Shown here one piece after another: positions 1 to 8,994 of a stretch of 64,000 nucleotides of DNA. Position 1 is the first letter of the stretch, and the number at the start of each line of letters is the position of its first letter. The notes beneath the pieces were generated by a model, which did no database searches, was not told the DNA's origin, and was given only the letters and a program-made list of their open reading frames with translations. A program made the position numbers and the translations under genes. This DNA is from Azospirillaceae bacterium (GTDB lineage: Bacteria; Pseudomonadota; Alphaproteobacteria; Azospirillales; Azospirillaceae): positions 20,646-84,645 of the forward strand of contig JARLIO010000070.1 of assembly GCA_031291675.1 (NCBI GenBank), in the 5' to 3' direction.

Positions 1-1
1 G

Positions 2-121
2 AGCCACATCGTCTTTTTCGGCGCCGTGCACGACGCACGGTCCGCAGCGGCGAAAACGCCGACGCTGCTTTACGGCCGGCAATCCTACGGCAGACTCACG
101 CATCTTGGAAATGACGAGACC
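2..121 (+). other. C-terminal end of a flavin-reductase-like domain, partial, open from the left edge
   Basis: The frame that encodes the RidA-like protein at 122 is already open at base 2. Its residues before that Met (SHIVFFGAVHDARS, then TPTLLYGRQSYGRL) resemble the end of DIM6/NTAB-type flavin reductase domains, which finish with a 'PLLY...YGRL' strand. No stop codon separates it from the RidA-like part. It is therefore either the C-terminus of a flavin reductase fused to RidA, or a gene whose real stop is the RidA stop. Only about 40 residues are visible, so the family call is by eye and uncertain. Confidence 0.45.
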
Positions 122-550
122 ATGATCCACAAACGAATCCGCCCCTTCAACACCCGCGACACCTATCCGGAGCAGAAATTGGACAATGATCTGTGCCAGG
201 CGGTGGTCGCCCGCGGCACAATGGTCTTTGTCCGCGGACAAATTGGCCAGGATCTCGATACCAGCGCCAGCATTGCGATCGGTGATCCCCGCGGTCAAAC
301 CGCGCGGGCCATGGCCAACATCAAGATGTTGTTGGAGGAGGCCGGATCGGATCTGGCGCATATCTGCAAGATCACGATCTATCTCGTCGATCCTCGCTAC
401 CGCGAAGAGGTTTATCGCGAAATCGGCCGATGGCTGCAGGGTGTCTTTCCGGTCTCAACCGGGATCGTTGTCGCGGCACTGGCCCGACCCGAATGGTTGG
501 TGGAAATTGACGCCACCGCCGTAATTCCCGACGATCCGGCCAACACATGA
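122..550 (+). CDS. RidA/YjgF/YER057c/UK114-family protein
   Basis: This 142-residue protein has the RidA fold signature: an N-terminal strand region, 'FVRGQIGQD', 'MANIKMLLEEAGSDLAHICKITIYLVD' spread over residues 61-88, and a C-terminal 'LVEIDATAVIP'. Canonical RidA enzymes hydrolyse reactive enamines and imines using an Arg in a 'P-A-R-S' motif. Here the equivalent stretch reads PVSTGIVV, so that Arg is missing and deaminase activity is doubtful; it more likely belongs to one of the Rid subfamilies lacking the Arg. The Met at 122 is chosen because it matches the usual family start, but the frame stays open upstream into a flavin-reductase-like segment, so the true product may be a fusion. 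The stop overlaps the next start by 4 bp, indicating an operon. Confidence 0.8.
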   Translation: MIHKRIRPFNTRDTYPEQKLDNDLCQAVVARGTMVFVRGQIGQDLDTSASIAIGDPRGQTARAMANIKMLLEEAGSDLAHICKITIYLVDPRYREEVYREIGRWLQGVFPVSTGIVVAALARPEWLVEIDATAVIPDDPANT

Positions 551-1248
551 CCTTCTCGATCCTGGCCTGCTGCCCCGAAACCGCCCAGCTTGGCATGGCG
601 ATCGCCTCGTCCTCTCCCGCCGTCGCCAGCCGATGTGCCTGGGCCCGCGCCGGCGTGGGCGTCGTCGCAACCCAGAATATTACCGATCCAACCCTGGGAC
701 CGCGGGCGCTGGACCTGATGGCGCTGGGTGCCAGCGCGACCCAGGCGGTCGAGATCCTGGTCAGTTCGGCCGCTCATATTGACTATCGCCAGTTGCTTGT
801 CGTCGACGCACGCGGCCGGACGGCATCTTTTTCGGGTTCGCAGATCCTTGGAATTGCGGCGGTATCGTCGGGGCCTGCGGTCATCGCCGGTGGCAATCTG
901 CTGGCCGACCCCGCCGTCATACCGGCGATGACCAAAGCCTTTGCGGCGGCGCCGTCGGCCACGCTGGGCGAGCGCCTGCTGCAGGGGTTGGAGACGGGGC
1001 TGCGTGTCGGTGGCGAGGCGGGACCGGTTCATTCGGCGAGCCTGCTGGTGGTCGAAAAAGCATCCTGGCCGATCGTCGACCTGCGCATCGATTGGGCCGA
1101 TGCCGCACCGATCGCGGCCTTGCGCCAGGCGTGGACGGTCTATGCCCCGCAGATCGGCGACTACGTCACACGGGCCCTCGACCCCCGACGCGCCCCCGGA
1201 TATGGTGTCCCCGGTGACAGCCGGATCGGGCGGCCCGACGGTACATGA
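547..1248 (+). CDS. DUF1028-family protein (Ntn-hydrolase-like fold)
   Basis: The 233 residues begin TFSILACCPETAQLGMAIAS and continue with 'RAGVGVVATQN', 'HIDYRQLLVVDARGRTASFSG' in two parts, and 'AGGNLL', the conserved features of DUF1028. These proteins are thought to resemble N-terminal nucleophile hydrolases, and some homologues carry a peptidoglycan-binding tail, absent here. The biochemical role is not established. It starts inside the stop codon of the RidA-like gene (ATGA), so the two are translationally coupled. RidA and DUF1028 genes are often neighbours in proteobacterial catabolic operons, which suggests, without proving, a role in clearing a reactive metabolite or an amide-type substrate. 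Confidence 0.85.
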   Translation: MTFSILACCPETAQLGMAIASSSPAVASRCAWARAGVGVVATQNITDPTLGPRALDLMALGASATQAVEILVSSAAHIDYRQLLVVDARGRTASFSGSQILGIAAVSSGPAVIAGGNLLADPAVIPAMTKAFAAAPSATLGERLLQGLETGLRVGGEAGPVHSASLLVVEKASWPIVDLRIDWADAAPIAALRQAWTVYAPQIGDYVTRALDPRRAPGYGVPGDSRIGRPDGT

Positions 1249-1348
1249 GGACGAATACCACGGGACGCGCGGTCGCCGTCGCGACCGGGACCGGCCCGCC
1301 ATCAGTCAAGATCAGGGCCGGCTGGTATAAAACTCTGGGCAGGAAGCG

Positions 1349-2443
1349 TTGATTCGATTTACCTTCCGCCAACTGGAATACTTCGTGGCCGCTGGTGAAA
1401 CCGGCAGCATCACGTTCGCCGCAGAGCGGATCAATATCTCACAGCCCTCGATTTCGTCGGCGATATCACAACTTGAAGCTGAGCTCGGCGTGCAGCTCTT
1501 TGTCCGTCACCACGCCCAGGGTCTGTCCCTGACCCCGGCGGGACGGCGATTGTTGCGCGAGGCCAAGACCCTGTTGTCGGACGCCGCCAATCTCTATGAC
1601 AGCATCGCCGAGGTGACCTCCGAGATCCGCGGACCGCTGACGGTTGGCTGCATGGTGACCATCGCGGCTATGGTGATGCCCGAGCTCTGTCATTCCTTTG
1701 TCGCGTCGTTCCCGCGGACGGAGCTGCACCAAAACGTCGCCCACCAGGAGATACTGGTGGCCGGCCTGCGGCGGGCGGAAATCGATATTGCCCTGACCTA
1801 CGATCTCGATATCCCCAGCGATATCCTGTTCGAACCGCTGACAACCCTGCCGCCCCACGTTCTGTTGGGGGAAACGCATCCGCTGGCGCGCCACACCCGG
1901 CTCAGCCTTGCCGAAATGGCCAAGGAACCGTTGATTCTGCTGGATCTGCCGCTCAGCCGGGAATATTTCCTCGCATTGTTCGCCAAGGAGGGCCTGGAGC
2001 CCCGGATCGACACCCGCAGCCCCTATCAGGAAGTGGTGCGGACCATGGTCGCCAACGGTTACGGCTACACCCTGGCCAATGTCCGCCCCCGTTCCGATTT
2101 CGCGCTCGACGGGCGTCGCGTGGTGCGTGTCGCTCTTGCCGGTGATCATCGCCCGATGAAAATCGGCGTGGCCGTCGTCAAGGGGATGAAGCGCAGCCGG
2201 TTGATGAACGCTTTCGCCACGCACTGCCGCACGTTCATCTCGGACGGCTACATTCCCGGCATGGTTCCGCCGGCGCTTGATGGACCCTACATGGATTCCT
2301 CGCACCAGCGGATTGGCCCTCTGGAGGTCGCCGTCCACGACCGCCACATCGTGGAAGCTCATGGCACAACGGACGGCAAGGCGATGGCATCCCCCGAGAG
2401 ACCGTCCGATGTCACGCCGGATGAACCTGTCCCGCGGCGTTGA
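1349..2443 (+). CDS. LysR-family transcriptional regulator
   Basis: An N-terminal winged helix-turn-helix occupies roughly residues 4-64 (FTFRQLEYFVAAGETGSIT, INISQPSISSAISQLE, GVQLFVRH, LSLTPAGRRLL). It is followed by a LysR effector-binding domain (ILFEPLTTLPPHVLLGETHPLA). The start is TTG with AGGAAG just upstream; a TATAAA at 1326-1331 may be its -10. The protein is 364 residues, about 60 longer than usual, because a poorly conserved tail from about residue 305 runs on and overlaps the last 32 bp of the convergent glucosidase gene. It probably controls the RidA-DUF1028 genes just upstream or a neighbouring catabolic operon; no target site could be pinned down. Confidence 0.9.
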   Translation: MIRFTFRQLEYFVAAGETGSITFAAERINISQPSISSAISQLEAELGVQLFVRHHAQGLSLTPAGRRLLREAKTLLSDAANLYDSIAEVTSEIRGPLTVGCMVTIAAMVMPELCHSFVASFPRTELHQNVAHQEILVAGLRRAEIDIALTYDLDIPSDILFEPLTTLPPHVLLGETHPLARHTRLSLAEMAKEPLILLDLPLSREYFLALFAKEGLEPRIDTRSPYQEVVRTMVANGYGYTLANVRPRSDFALDGRRVVRVALAGDHRPMKIGVAVVKGMKRSRLMNAFATHCRTFISDGYIPGMVPPALDGPYMDSSHQRIGPLEVAVHDRHIVEAHGTTDGKAMASPERPSDVTPDEPVPRR

Positions 2444-4772
2444 CCTGATCGAGCAGTTCCTGGATTGCGGTTTCGGGAAAAGTCAGGCGGAACCGTCGAT
2501 CCATCGTCACAAAGATGCCGAAGAACGAGCTGCGGCAGCCTTCAAGTATCCGCTCGGCCTCCGGCGCGCTGATCCCGACATTCGTTTGCAGAAATCCAAC
2601 AAAGGCGCGGCGTGCCAGCGGATTTTCCAGCACAAAGACCGGCTGGGTATCGCGCGCAAGCTTGCGATAAAGCGCGGCCTCGCCATCACAGCGTACGGTC
2701 GCGGCCAACCGGATGTCGCGCGACGAAGCCCCCACAGCCACCGTGACCTGATCGCGATCGAGCAACCAACGGCCATAGGCCGGATCGAAAACCATGAAAT
2801 CACGGGATTCCAGGACAACGGATACCCGCCCCGTCTCCCCGGGCGCCAATTCTATTTTGGCAAAACCGGCCAAGGCCCGCAGCGGTCGATGCAGGCGTGG
2901 TGCGGTTGGCTGAAGATAAACCTGGCAAATCTCCTTTCCCTGGCGCCCGCCGACATTGGTCACCGAAAAACTGACCGTCAGGGTGTCGCCGGATCCGACG
3001 ATCGCCGCACTCAGATGAAGATCAGAATAGGCAAACGTCGTGTAGCTCAAACCGAATCCAAAGGGGAACAGCGGATCGACCCCTCTGCGGTCGTAATACC
3101 GGTACCCAACGTAAACATCTTCACTATACAAATGACGCCCATTCTCACCGGGGTAGGTGAGATATCCCGGAATGTCCTCTAGCTTCACGGGAAATGTTAC
3201 GGTCAATTTTCCTGACGGGTTGACCTTCCCAAACAGAATATCGGCGACCGCACCCCCCATCGCCTGCCCGGCGAAAAAGGTTTCGACGACGGCGGCCACC
3301 GCATCCAGCCATGGCATGACGACGGCGTCGGGATTTGCCAGAACGACGACCACGTTCGCATGCTGCGCCGCCAAGGCTCCGATCAAGAGATCGTGGCCGG
3401 GCGCGAGATTGAGATCGCGGCGATCGGAGCCCTCGCCATCATAGCCCACGGCGGTATGCGCGAACACAATCACCACCGCCGCGCCGACGGCACGGCCCAA
3501 GGCCTCGGCCCGCAGGGCATCGAACTGCGCCGGATCGTCGCCATAGCCCGGACAATAGTCGACAACGCTGTCGGGGCCGGCAAGAGCCTTGATTTCGTTG
3601 AGCGGCACGTCGACCCGGGTCGGCGTTGTCGTTGCACACCCCGATCCCTGGATCACCGGCTCGATCGCCCCGGCACCGACCACCAGGATCCGCCGCAACC
3701 GTGCCGGATCGAGCGGCAGAACACCATCATTCTTGAGCAGAACGATCGATTCGCCCGCCATGCGTCGCGCCAGATTGTGGTGGCCGTCGAAATCGCAGGG
3801 CTGGTCGCGCCGTTCACCGGCCTTGGCGCGGCTGATCAGCCCAAGCACACGGGTGCAGGCGGCATCGACAGCCGCGACGGAAACGGAGCCGAGCGCAAGT
3901 GCGGTCAGCAACTGTTCCTTGCGGGTCTGACTTTCCGGCATATCGAGGTCATTGCCGGCCAACAGCGCCGCGGGCCGGTCCTTGATCCCGTGCCAATCGG
4001 AGATCACAACCCCGTCATAGCCCCACGCCTCGCGCAGCACCGTCGTCAGCAACCAGCCATTTTCCGCAGCCTGACAACCGTTCAGCTTGTTGTACGAACT
4101 CATCACCGTCCAGGGCTTGCTCTTGCGGATGGCACGCTCGAACCCAAGCAGATAGACCTCGCGAAGCGCGCGCTCTGTAACGATGGAGTCCATCGTCGTC
4201 CGCTCCACCTCGGAATTATTGCAGGCAAAATGTTTCAGCGACGCACCAACGCCACCGTCCTGCAACCCGTTGATCACCGCCGCCGCGAAGTCCCCGGTCA
4301 GAACCGGATCCTCCGAATAATACTCGTAGCTGCGGCCGGCAAGCGGGGTACGGCGAAGATTGATGCCGGGCCCAAGAAGCAAATGAACGCCCAGCGCCTG
4401 GCATTCGCGCGCAAGTGCCGCGCCCAGTTCATAGGCCAGCGCGACATCCCAGGATGATGCCAGGCTGGAACCATTGGCAAAACAGGTCGCCGGCCTCATC
4501 TGTCCCCACGCGGCCTGCACCTCATTGGCCCGGCGATTGACGACGCCGAGAAACGCCTCAAGATCCTGGCCGCCCGGTGCGTCATTGTCGATTTGTTCAA
4601 TCGAATAACGAACACCGTAGGTTCCATCGGTCATCACGATCTCTGGAATCCCAAGGCGCGCAACAGCCTTGGTCTTCCACATCCCGTGACCACCCAGAAG
4701 ATCGATTTTCTCGGCCAGCGACATCAACGCGACGCGATCGCACAGGATCTTGTCGGCCTCTTGTTGGTTCAC
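2412..4772 (-). CDS. Glycoside hydrolase family 3 beta-glucosidase
   Basis: This 786-residue enzyme has the three-part layout of GH3 beta-glucosidases: a TIM barrel (DGTYGVRYS, GPGINLRRTPLAGRSYEY, KHFACNNSEVERT), a second alpha/beta sandwich (IVLLKNDGVLPLDP, VVIVFAHTAVGYDGEGSDR), and a C-terminal fibronectin-III-like domain (VSFSVTNVGGRQGKEICQVYL). The likely nucleophile is the Asp of VISDWHG near residue 259. There is no signal peptide, so it should act in the cytoplasm on imported glycosides, consistent with its place as the last gene of a sugar ABC operon, 63 bp behind the ATPase. The start is GTG with GGAG nine bases upstream. The exact substrate, a gluco- or related disaccharide, cannot be read from sequence. 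Confidence 0.95.
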   Translation of the reverse strand: MNQQEADKILCDRVALMSLAEKIDLLGGHGMWKTKAVARLGIPEIVMTDGTYGVRYSIEQIDNDAPGGQDLEAFLGVVNRRANEVQAAWGQMRPATCFANGSSLASSWDVALAYELGAALARECQALGVHLLLGPGINLRRTPLAGRSYEYYSEDPVLTGDFAAAVINGLQDGGVGASLKHFACNNSEVERTTMDSIVTERALREVYLLGFERAIRKSKPWTVMSSYNKLNGCQAAENGWLLTTVLREAWGYDGVVISDWHGIKDRPAALLAGNDLDMPESQTRKEQLLTALALGSVSVAAVDAACTRVLGLISRAKAGERRDQPCDFDGHHNLARRMAGESIVLLKNDGVLPLDPARLRRILVVGAGAIEPVIQGSGCATTTPTRVDVPLNEIKALAGPDSVVDYCPGYGDDPAQFDALRAEALGRAVGAAVVIVFAHTAVGYDGEGSDRRDLNLAPGHDLLIGALAAQHANVVVVLANPDAVVMPWLDAVAAVVETFFAGQAMGGAVADILFGKVNPSGKLTVTFPVKLEDIPGYLTYPGENGRHLYSEDVYVGYRYYDRRGVDPLFPFGFGLSYTTFAYSDLHLSAAIVGSGDTLTVSFSVTNVGGRQGKEICQVYLQPTAPRLHRPLRALAGFAKIELAPGETGRVSVVLESRDFMVFDPAYGRWLLDRDQVTVAVGASSRDIRLAATVRCDGEAALYRKLARDTQPVFVLENPLARRAFVGFLQTNVGISAPEAERILEGCRSSFFGIFVTMDRRFRLTFPETAIQELLDQVNAAGQVHPA

Positions 4773-4835
4773 GGTTCTAGTCTCCAGAAATCAGCGGCAC
4801 CGTTGCAGGGATGCCGGCGCACGCCAGGGTTACTG

Positions 4836-5921
4836 TCAAAGACGCCGCCCGGTTGCGGCATCAAAGATCGATGCCTTCGCCAGATCCGGTGCCAGGGTCG
4901 CAGCCCCGGCAAGCCCCCGGGCCAGGGTCGGCGACAATCGGACGGAAAGACGGCCGCCGGCATGGTCGAACCAGGCGAAGGTGTCGGCCCCCATCGGTTC
5001 AATGAAGACCAAGGCCGCCGAAAAGGTCGGGCCCGGGCCCGCCCCGGGCGCGATCACGATATCCTCCGGACGGATGCCGAGAACAACATCCAGCTCCTCG
5101 GGGGGCGGCGCCGCGAAAACACCTGGCTCCAACGGCAGGATCAGATCCCCGCTGCGGAACACCGGCCCCGCCGCTTCCCCGTGCAATCGCCCTTCAATGA
5201 AATTCATCGCCGGAGAGCCGACGAAGCTCGCCACGAAAAGACTGGCCGGGCGATCATAGACCGTCGCGGGATCGGCGAACTGCTCGATCTTCCCGTCTTT
5301 CATCACGGCAATGCGCGTGGCCAGGGTCATGGCTTCGACCTGATCATGCGTCACATAGACGATCGTGCAGCCCAGTTCCTGGTGCAGCCGCTTGATCTCG
5401 ACCCGCATTTCCGTGCGCAGTCGGGCATCGAGATTGGACAGCGGTTCATCGAACAGATAGACCGGAACCTGACGAACCAGGGCCCGCCCGATCGCAACGC
5501 GTTGGCGTTGACCACCGGAAAGCTGGCTTGGCAGGCGATCGAGCATCGGAGTCAGTTGCAGCAGGTTCGCCGCCCAGGCGACCCGGCGCTCCACCTCGGG
5601 CTTGGCGACCTTGTTGACCCGCAGTCCAAAAGACAGGTTGCGGCGAACCGTCATCGTCGGATACAGCGCATAAGACTGAAACACCATGGCCAGGCCGCGC
5701 TGGTTCGGCTCAAACCCCGTCACATCGGTATCACCGATCAAGACGCGCCCGGAATCAACCTCGTCCAGGCCGGCAATCACATTCAACAGAGTCGATTTGC
5801 CACAGCCGGACGGCCCCAGAAGAACGACGAACTCACCGGCGGAAACCCGAAAATCGATGTCGCGCAGAACCTGAAACGACGCGTAGGCCTTGTTGAGATG
5901 TTGAACTGAGATCCCTGACAT
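4836..5921 (-). CDS. Sugar ABC transporter ATP-binding protein (MsmX/UgpC/MalK type)
   Basis: The 361 residues carry Walker A (GPSGCGKST), the Q-loop, the ABC signature LSGGQRQRVAIGRA, Walker B (VYLFDEP), the D-loop (LSNLD) and the switch His (VTHDQVEAMT). A C-terminal OB-fold regulatory region follows, of the kind found in CUT1-class sugar importers (GIRPEDI). It powers uptake through the two permeases immediately upstream; its ATG lies 2 bp after the stop of the MalG-type permease. CUT1 ATPases are often shared among sugar systems, so the substrate is set by the binding protein rather than here. Confidence 0.95.
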   Translation of the reverse strand: MSGISVQHLNKAYASFQVLRDIDFRVSAGEFVVLLGPSGCGKSTLLNVIAGLDEVDSGRVLIGDTDVTGFEPNQRGLAMVFQSYALYPTMTVRRNLSFGLRVNKVAKPEVERRVAWAANLLQLTPMLDRLPSQLSGGQRQRVAIGRALVRQVPVYLFDEPLSNLDARLRTEMRVEIKRLHQELGCTIVYVTHDQVEAMTLATRIAVMKDGKIEQFADPATVYDRPASLFVASFVGSPAMNFIEGRLHGEAAGPVFRSGDLILPLEPGVFAAPPPEELDVVLGIRPEDIVIAPGAGPGPTFSAALVFIEPMGADTFAWFDHAGGRLSVRLSPTLARGLAGAATLAPDLAKASIFDAATGRRL

Positions 5922-5923
5922 GA

Positions 5924-6832
5924 TCAGCCTTTCACTGCGCCGGATGCTATTCCTCTGACAAAATAGCGTCCAGAAAGAAAATAAACGGCAAGCGGGGGCA
6001 GCGCTGTCAGGACAGTTGCCGCCATGTTGACGTTGTATTCAACGATCCCCGTTCCGTTCGTTACGATGTTGTTGAGCTGAACTGTCATTGGTTGATTGTC
6101 ATGGCCCGCAAATATCAGACCCAGTAGATAATCGTTCCAAATCCCGGTTGTCTGCAGGATCAGGGCAACGATCAGGATGTTTGTCGACATCGGCAGCATG
6201 ATTTCGAAAAAGATCCGAAAAAAACCGGCACCGTCAACCCGCGCCGCTTTAACCAGTTCCGCCGGAATAGCGGCATAGAAATTCCGAAACAGCATCGTCA
6301 TCAGCGGCAGTCCAAAAACGACATGAATCACGATGATCCCAGGCAGCGTACTATAGAGATGAAGAAAGCTGAAGATCTTGACCAGCGGATATAGAATCAC
6401 CTGGTAGGGAATAAAGGCACCAAGCATGAGCGCGGTAAGGACCGCGTGAGCACCACGAAAGCGCCACAGCGCCAGGGCATAGCCATTCAGGGCGCCGGCC
6501 AGAATTGACAGAACGACACTAGGGACAAGAATGCGCACCGAATTCCAGAAACCAACCGAAAGACCGCCGCACGCCAGACCGGTGCAGGCACCGGACCACG
6601 CCTTGACCCAGGCGCTCAGATCAAGCGCGGCGGGAAGCGAAAAGATGGTGCCCTGGCGAATTTCCGGCATGCTCTTGAACGAGGTCAGGACCATGATCAA
6701 CAGCGGGATCGAAAACAGAACAGCGGCGCCACTCAAAAACAGGTAGAGCGCGATTCTCGATCCACAGCGCCGCCGTCGGGCCTGTGCCGCACTGAAAGCA
6801 AACGGAAATGCGGGCGAATTATTGTCGGTCAT
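5924..6832 (-). CDS. Carbohydrate ABC transporter permease, MalG type
   Basis: This 302-residue inner-membrane protein has six predicted transmembrane segments and the conserved cytoplasmic EAA loop (PAELVKAARVDGAGFFRIFFE across about residues 193-213), which docks onto the ATPase. The N-terminal FPFAFSAAQARRRRCGS is cytoplasmic and basic. Its start overlaps the stop of the MalF-type permease by 4 bp (ATGA), and the ATPase follows 2 bp later, so all are on one transcript. It forms the heterodimeric channel of a CUT1-class sugar importer. Confidence 0.92.
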   Translation of the reverse strand: MTDNNSPAFPFAFSAAQARRRRCGSRIALYLFLSGAAVLFSIPLLIMVLTSFKSMPEIRQGTIFSLPAALDLSAWVKAWSGACTGLACGGLSVGFWNSVRILVPSVVLSILAGALNGYALALWRFRGAHAVLTALMLGAFIPYQVILYPLVKIFSFLHLYSTLPGIIVIHVVFGLPLMTMLFRNFYAAIPAELVKAARVDGAGFFRIFFEIMLPMSTNILIVALILQTTGIWNDYLLGLIFAGHDNQPMTVQLNNIVTNGTGIVEYNVNMAATVLTALPPLAVYFLSGRYFVRGIASGAVKG

Positions 6833-7692
6833 CGTCCGGTCCGCCGCGTTTCAAGGTAGAAATAGGGCATTACCGCCGCGATGACGGTCAGCAGCATGAT
6901 CACCGCCGCGGCAGATGCCTGTCCGATGTTTGCGCGTTCAAACGCCATGTCGATGACGAATTTTCCCGGAACATCGGTGGCGTTACCGGGTCCGCCATTG
7001 GTCATCGCCACCACGAGGTCATAGCTGCGAACAACATTGATGATCAACAGCACAACGCACGTCAGCACCACCGGACGCAACAGGGGCAGAATGATGCTGA
7101 GATAAGTGCGCCAGCGCGGAATCCCTTCAACCTGGGTCGCGCGCCAGATATCGCGATCGACGCCACGAAGTCCCGCCAGTATGATCGCCATCACCAACCC
7201 CGAGGAATGCCAAACCGCGGCCAGGACAATTGTATAGATCGCCCGATCCGGCCGAATGATCCAGTCGAACAGGAAGTTGTCCCATCCGGCCTCTCGCACC
7301 AGATGTTGCAGACCCATTGCCGGATTCAGCAGCCATTGCCACGCAAGGCCCGTGACGATGAACGACATCGACAGCGGATAGAGCAGGACCGTGCGAAAAA
7401 AACCCTCGAAGCGGATCCGTTGGTCGAGAGCGACCGCAAGCAAGAAACCCAGGATCAAGGCAAAACCCACAAACAGGACTCCAAATACGAACATGTTCAG
7501 AAATGCGGTATGCCAACGCTCCGTTCCAACCAGACGCCAATATTGCATCAGTCCAGAGAAACTGTAACTTGGAAACATGCCCGATCGCGTGAATGAAATG
7601 AATATTGTCCATATAATGGGCGCATAGAAACATATAAAAACAACGGCAATGGTCGGCACGATCACGAATTCTGCTGTTTTATGACGACGCAT
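6829..7692 (-). CDS. Carbohydrate ABC transporter permease, MalF type
   Basis: This 287-residue polytopic inner-membrane protein carries the EAA-type loop GVDRDIWRATQVEGIPRWRT, typical of the MalF/UgpA partner in sugar importers. It begins with MRRHKTAEFVIVPTIAVVF, a basic start followed by the first membrane helix, and has no long MalF periplasmic loop, as in most CUT1 systems outside enterobacteria. It lies 66 bp after the binding-protein gene, with a stem-loop in between, and overlaps the next permease by 4 bp. Confidence 0.92.
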   Translation of the reverse strand: MRRHKTAEFVIVPTIAVVFICFYAPIIWTIFISFTRSGMFPSYSFSGLMQYWRLVGTERWHTAFLNMFVFGVLFVGFALILGFLLAVALDQRIRFEGFFRTVLLYPLSMSFIVTGLAWQWLLNPAMGLQHLVREAGWDNFLFDWIIRPDRAIYTIVLAAVWHSSGLVMAIILAGLRGVDRDIWRATQVEGIPRWRTYLSIILPLLRPVVLTCVVLLIINVVRSYDLVVAMTNGGPGNATDVPGKFVIDMAFERANIGQASAAAVIMLLTVIAAVMPYFYLETRRTGR

Positions 7693-7719
7693 GATTTGAA
7701 CGACCTGTCCTCATGGTTT

Positions 7720-7747
7720 AGGGCCTTCCGTGTTTTTGGAAGGCCCT
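7720..7747 (-). terminator. Intercistronic stem-loop after the binding-protein gene
   Basis: Two perfect 10-bp arms (AGGGCCTTCC and GGAAGGCCCT) flank an 8-base loop between the binding-protein stop and the MalF-type permease start. Such hairpins commonly stabilise the upstream binding-protein message or partly terminate transcription, giving more binding protein than permease. No long T-tract follows on the minus strand, so partial termination or an mRNA-decay barrier fits better than full termination. Confidence 0.6.
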
Positions 7748-7758
7748 GCTCGATTATT

Positions 7759-8994
7759 CTACTTTGATGTTTCGCCGACGATTTGAGAGAATTGCCTGGC
7801 AGCATCGACCGCGGTCATGCCCGGGTCACTCCAGAATTTCGAAACCAGATCCTTGACCTGCCCTTCCTCATCCGCGGTGAAGACAAACTCGAAGTTCGGC
7901 ACCTGGGCTTGGGGATCCGCGAGGATTTTCTCGCCCTTCTGCAAACAGGAATCGAGACCCGAGACGTCGACATCAAGACGTGACGGCAGCGAGCCCTTGA
8001 CCTTGCTGAACGCCACCTGCACAGCGGGGTCGATGAGAACATCGCGCAACAATTTCTGCCCTTTGACCATCTCGGGTGCCGTGACCGTCGGGAAATCAAA
8101 CAGATCGACGACCATCAGGAAAGCGTCCTGTGTCCCCGGCGCCAACGCGCAATCATAGTCCTTGCCGAGTGTCAGGCCGGCAGCAATGAATTCGCCTTTC
8201 GCCCAGTCACCCATCACCTGCATCGCCGCCTTGTTGGTGATGACAAGATTGGCCGCATCGTTCCATTTGCGCCCCGGGCTGCCGGGATCGACATAAGCCG
8301 TCAGTTTCCGCATGGTTTCAAACGTCTTGACCATTTCCGGACCGCCCGCGGCGGTGACATCGCGATCAACAAGGACTTTCTTGTAGAAATCACGACCAAC
8401 GGACAGCATGATATTATAGAAAAGTCCGGCCTGCTGCCACGGCTGTCCCCCGAAGGCCAAGGGAATATAGCCCTTTTCTTTCAGTTTTTTGGCGTCGACA
8501 AAAAATTCGTCCCAGGTTGCCGGCGGCGGCGCGCCGATGTCATGAAAGGCTTTCGTCGAATACCACGTCCAGTTTGCCTGCCCAATATCGACCGGGATCG
8601 CGAAAACCTTCCCTTCACGACTGACTTTGGACATCAGGAAGCCCGGCATATGCGCGGTTGCCGCGGCGGCCGCTGCAGGATCCAGCGGACTGAGCACACC
8701 TTGTTCCGCCAGGGCCTGCACATCGCCGATATTGTCCAGCAGCGCCGACGGCGGATTACCTCCCGCAATCCGACTCAGCGCCGACGCCCGGGCATCATCA
8801 TAGCCACCGACGGCGCTGTCGATCCAGGTGCCGCCGCGCGTCTTGAACGCGTCAGCGAAGACCTTCATGCCAGCGGATTCACCGCCGCTTGTCCAGTAGT
8901 GAAGAACGTCGGCCGTCTGTGCGGACGCCGGGCCCATCGCCCCGATCGTACTGCAGATTGCAATTGTGAACAAAAGAGAACGGGAATACTGCAT
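7759..8994 (-). CDS. Sugar ABC transporter periplasmic substrate-binding protein
   Basis: The product has an export signal (MQYSRSLLFTIAICSTIGAM, cleavage likely after PASA near residue 25) and then a type-I extracellular solute-binding fold (LHYWTSGGESAGMKVFADAF, GGYDDARASALSRIAGGNPP, ANWTWYSTKAFHDIGAPPP), as in glucose/mannose- or maltose-type CUT1 binding proteins of about 410 residues. The ATG at 8994 is preferred over a GTG 15 bases upstream, because that GTG lies inside the strong ribosome site GGTGGAGG. It is first in an operon with two permeases, an ATPase and a GH3 glucosidase, so the ligand is probably a beta-glucoside or related oligosaccharide. Confidence 0.93.
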   Translation of the reverse strand: MQYSRSLLFTIAICSTIGAMGPASAQTADVLHYWTSGGESAGMKVFADAFKTRGGTWIDSAVGGYDDARASALSRIAGGNPPSALLDNIGDVQALAEQGVLSPLDPAAAAAATAHMPGFLMSKVSREGKVFAIPVDIGQANWTWYSTKAFHDIGAPPPATWDEFFVDAKKLKEKGYIPLAFGGQPWQQAGLFYNIMLSVGRDFYKKVLVDRDVTAAGGPEMVKTFETMRKLTAYVDPGSPGRKWNDAANLVITNKAAMQVMGDWAKGEFIAAGLTLGKDYDCALAPGTQDAFLMVVDLFDFPTVTAPEMVKGQKLLRDVLIDPAVQVAFSKVKGSLPSRLDVDVSGLDSCLQKGEKILADPQAQVPNFEFVFTADEEGQVKDLVSKFWSDPGMTAVDAARQFSQIVGETSK

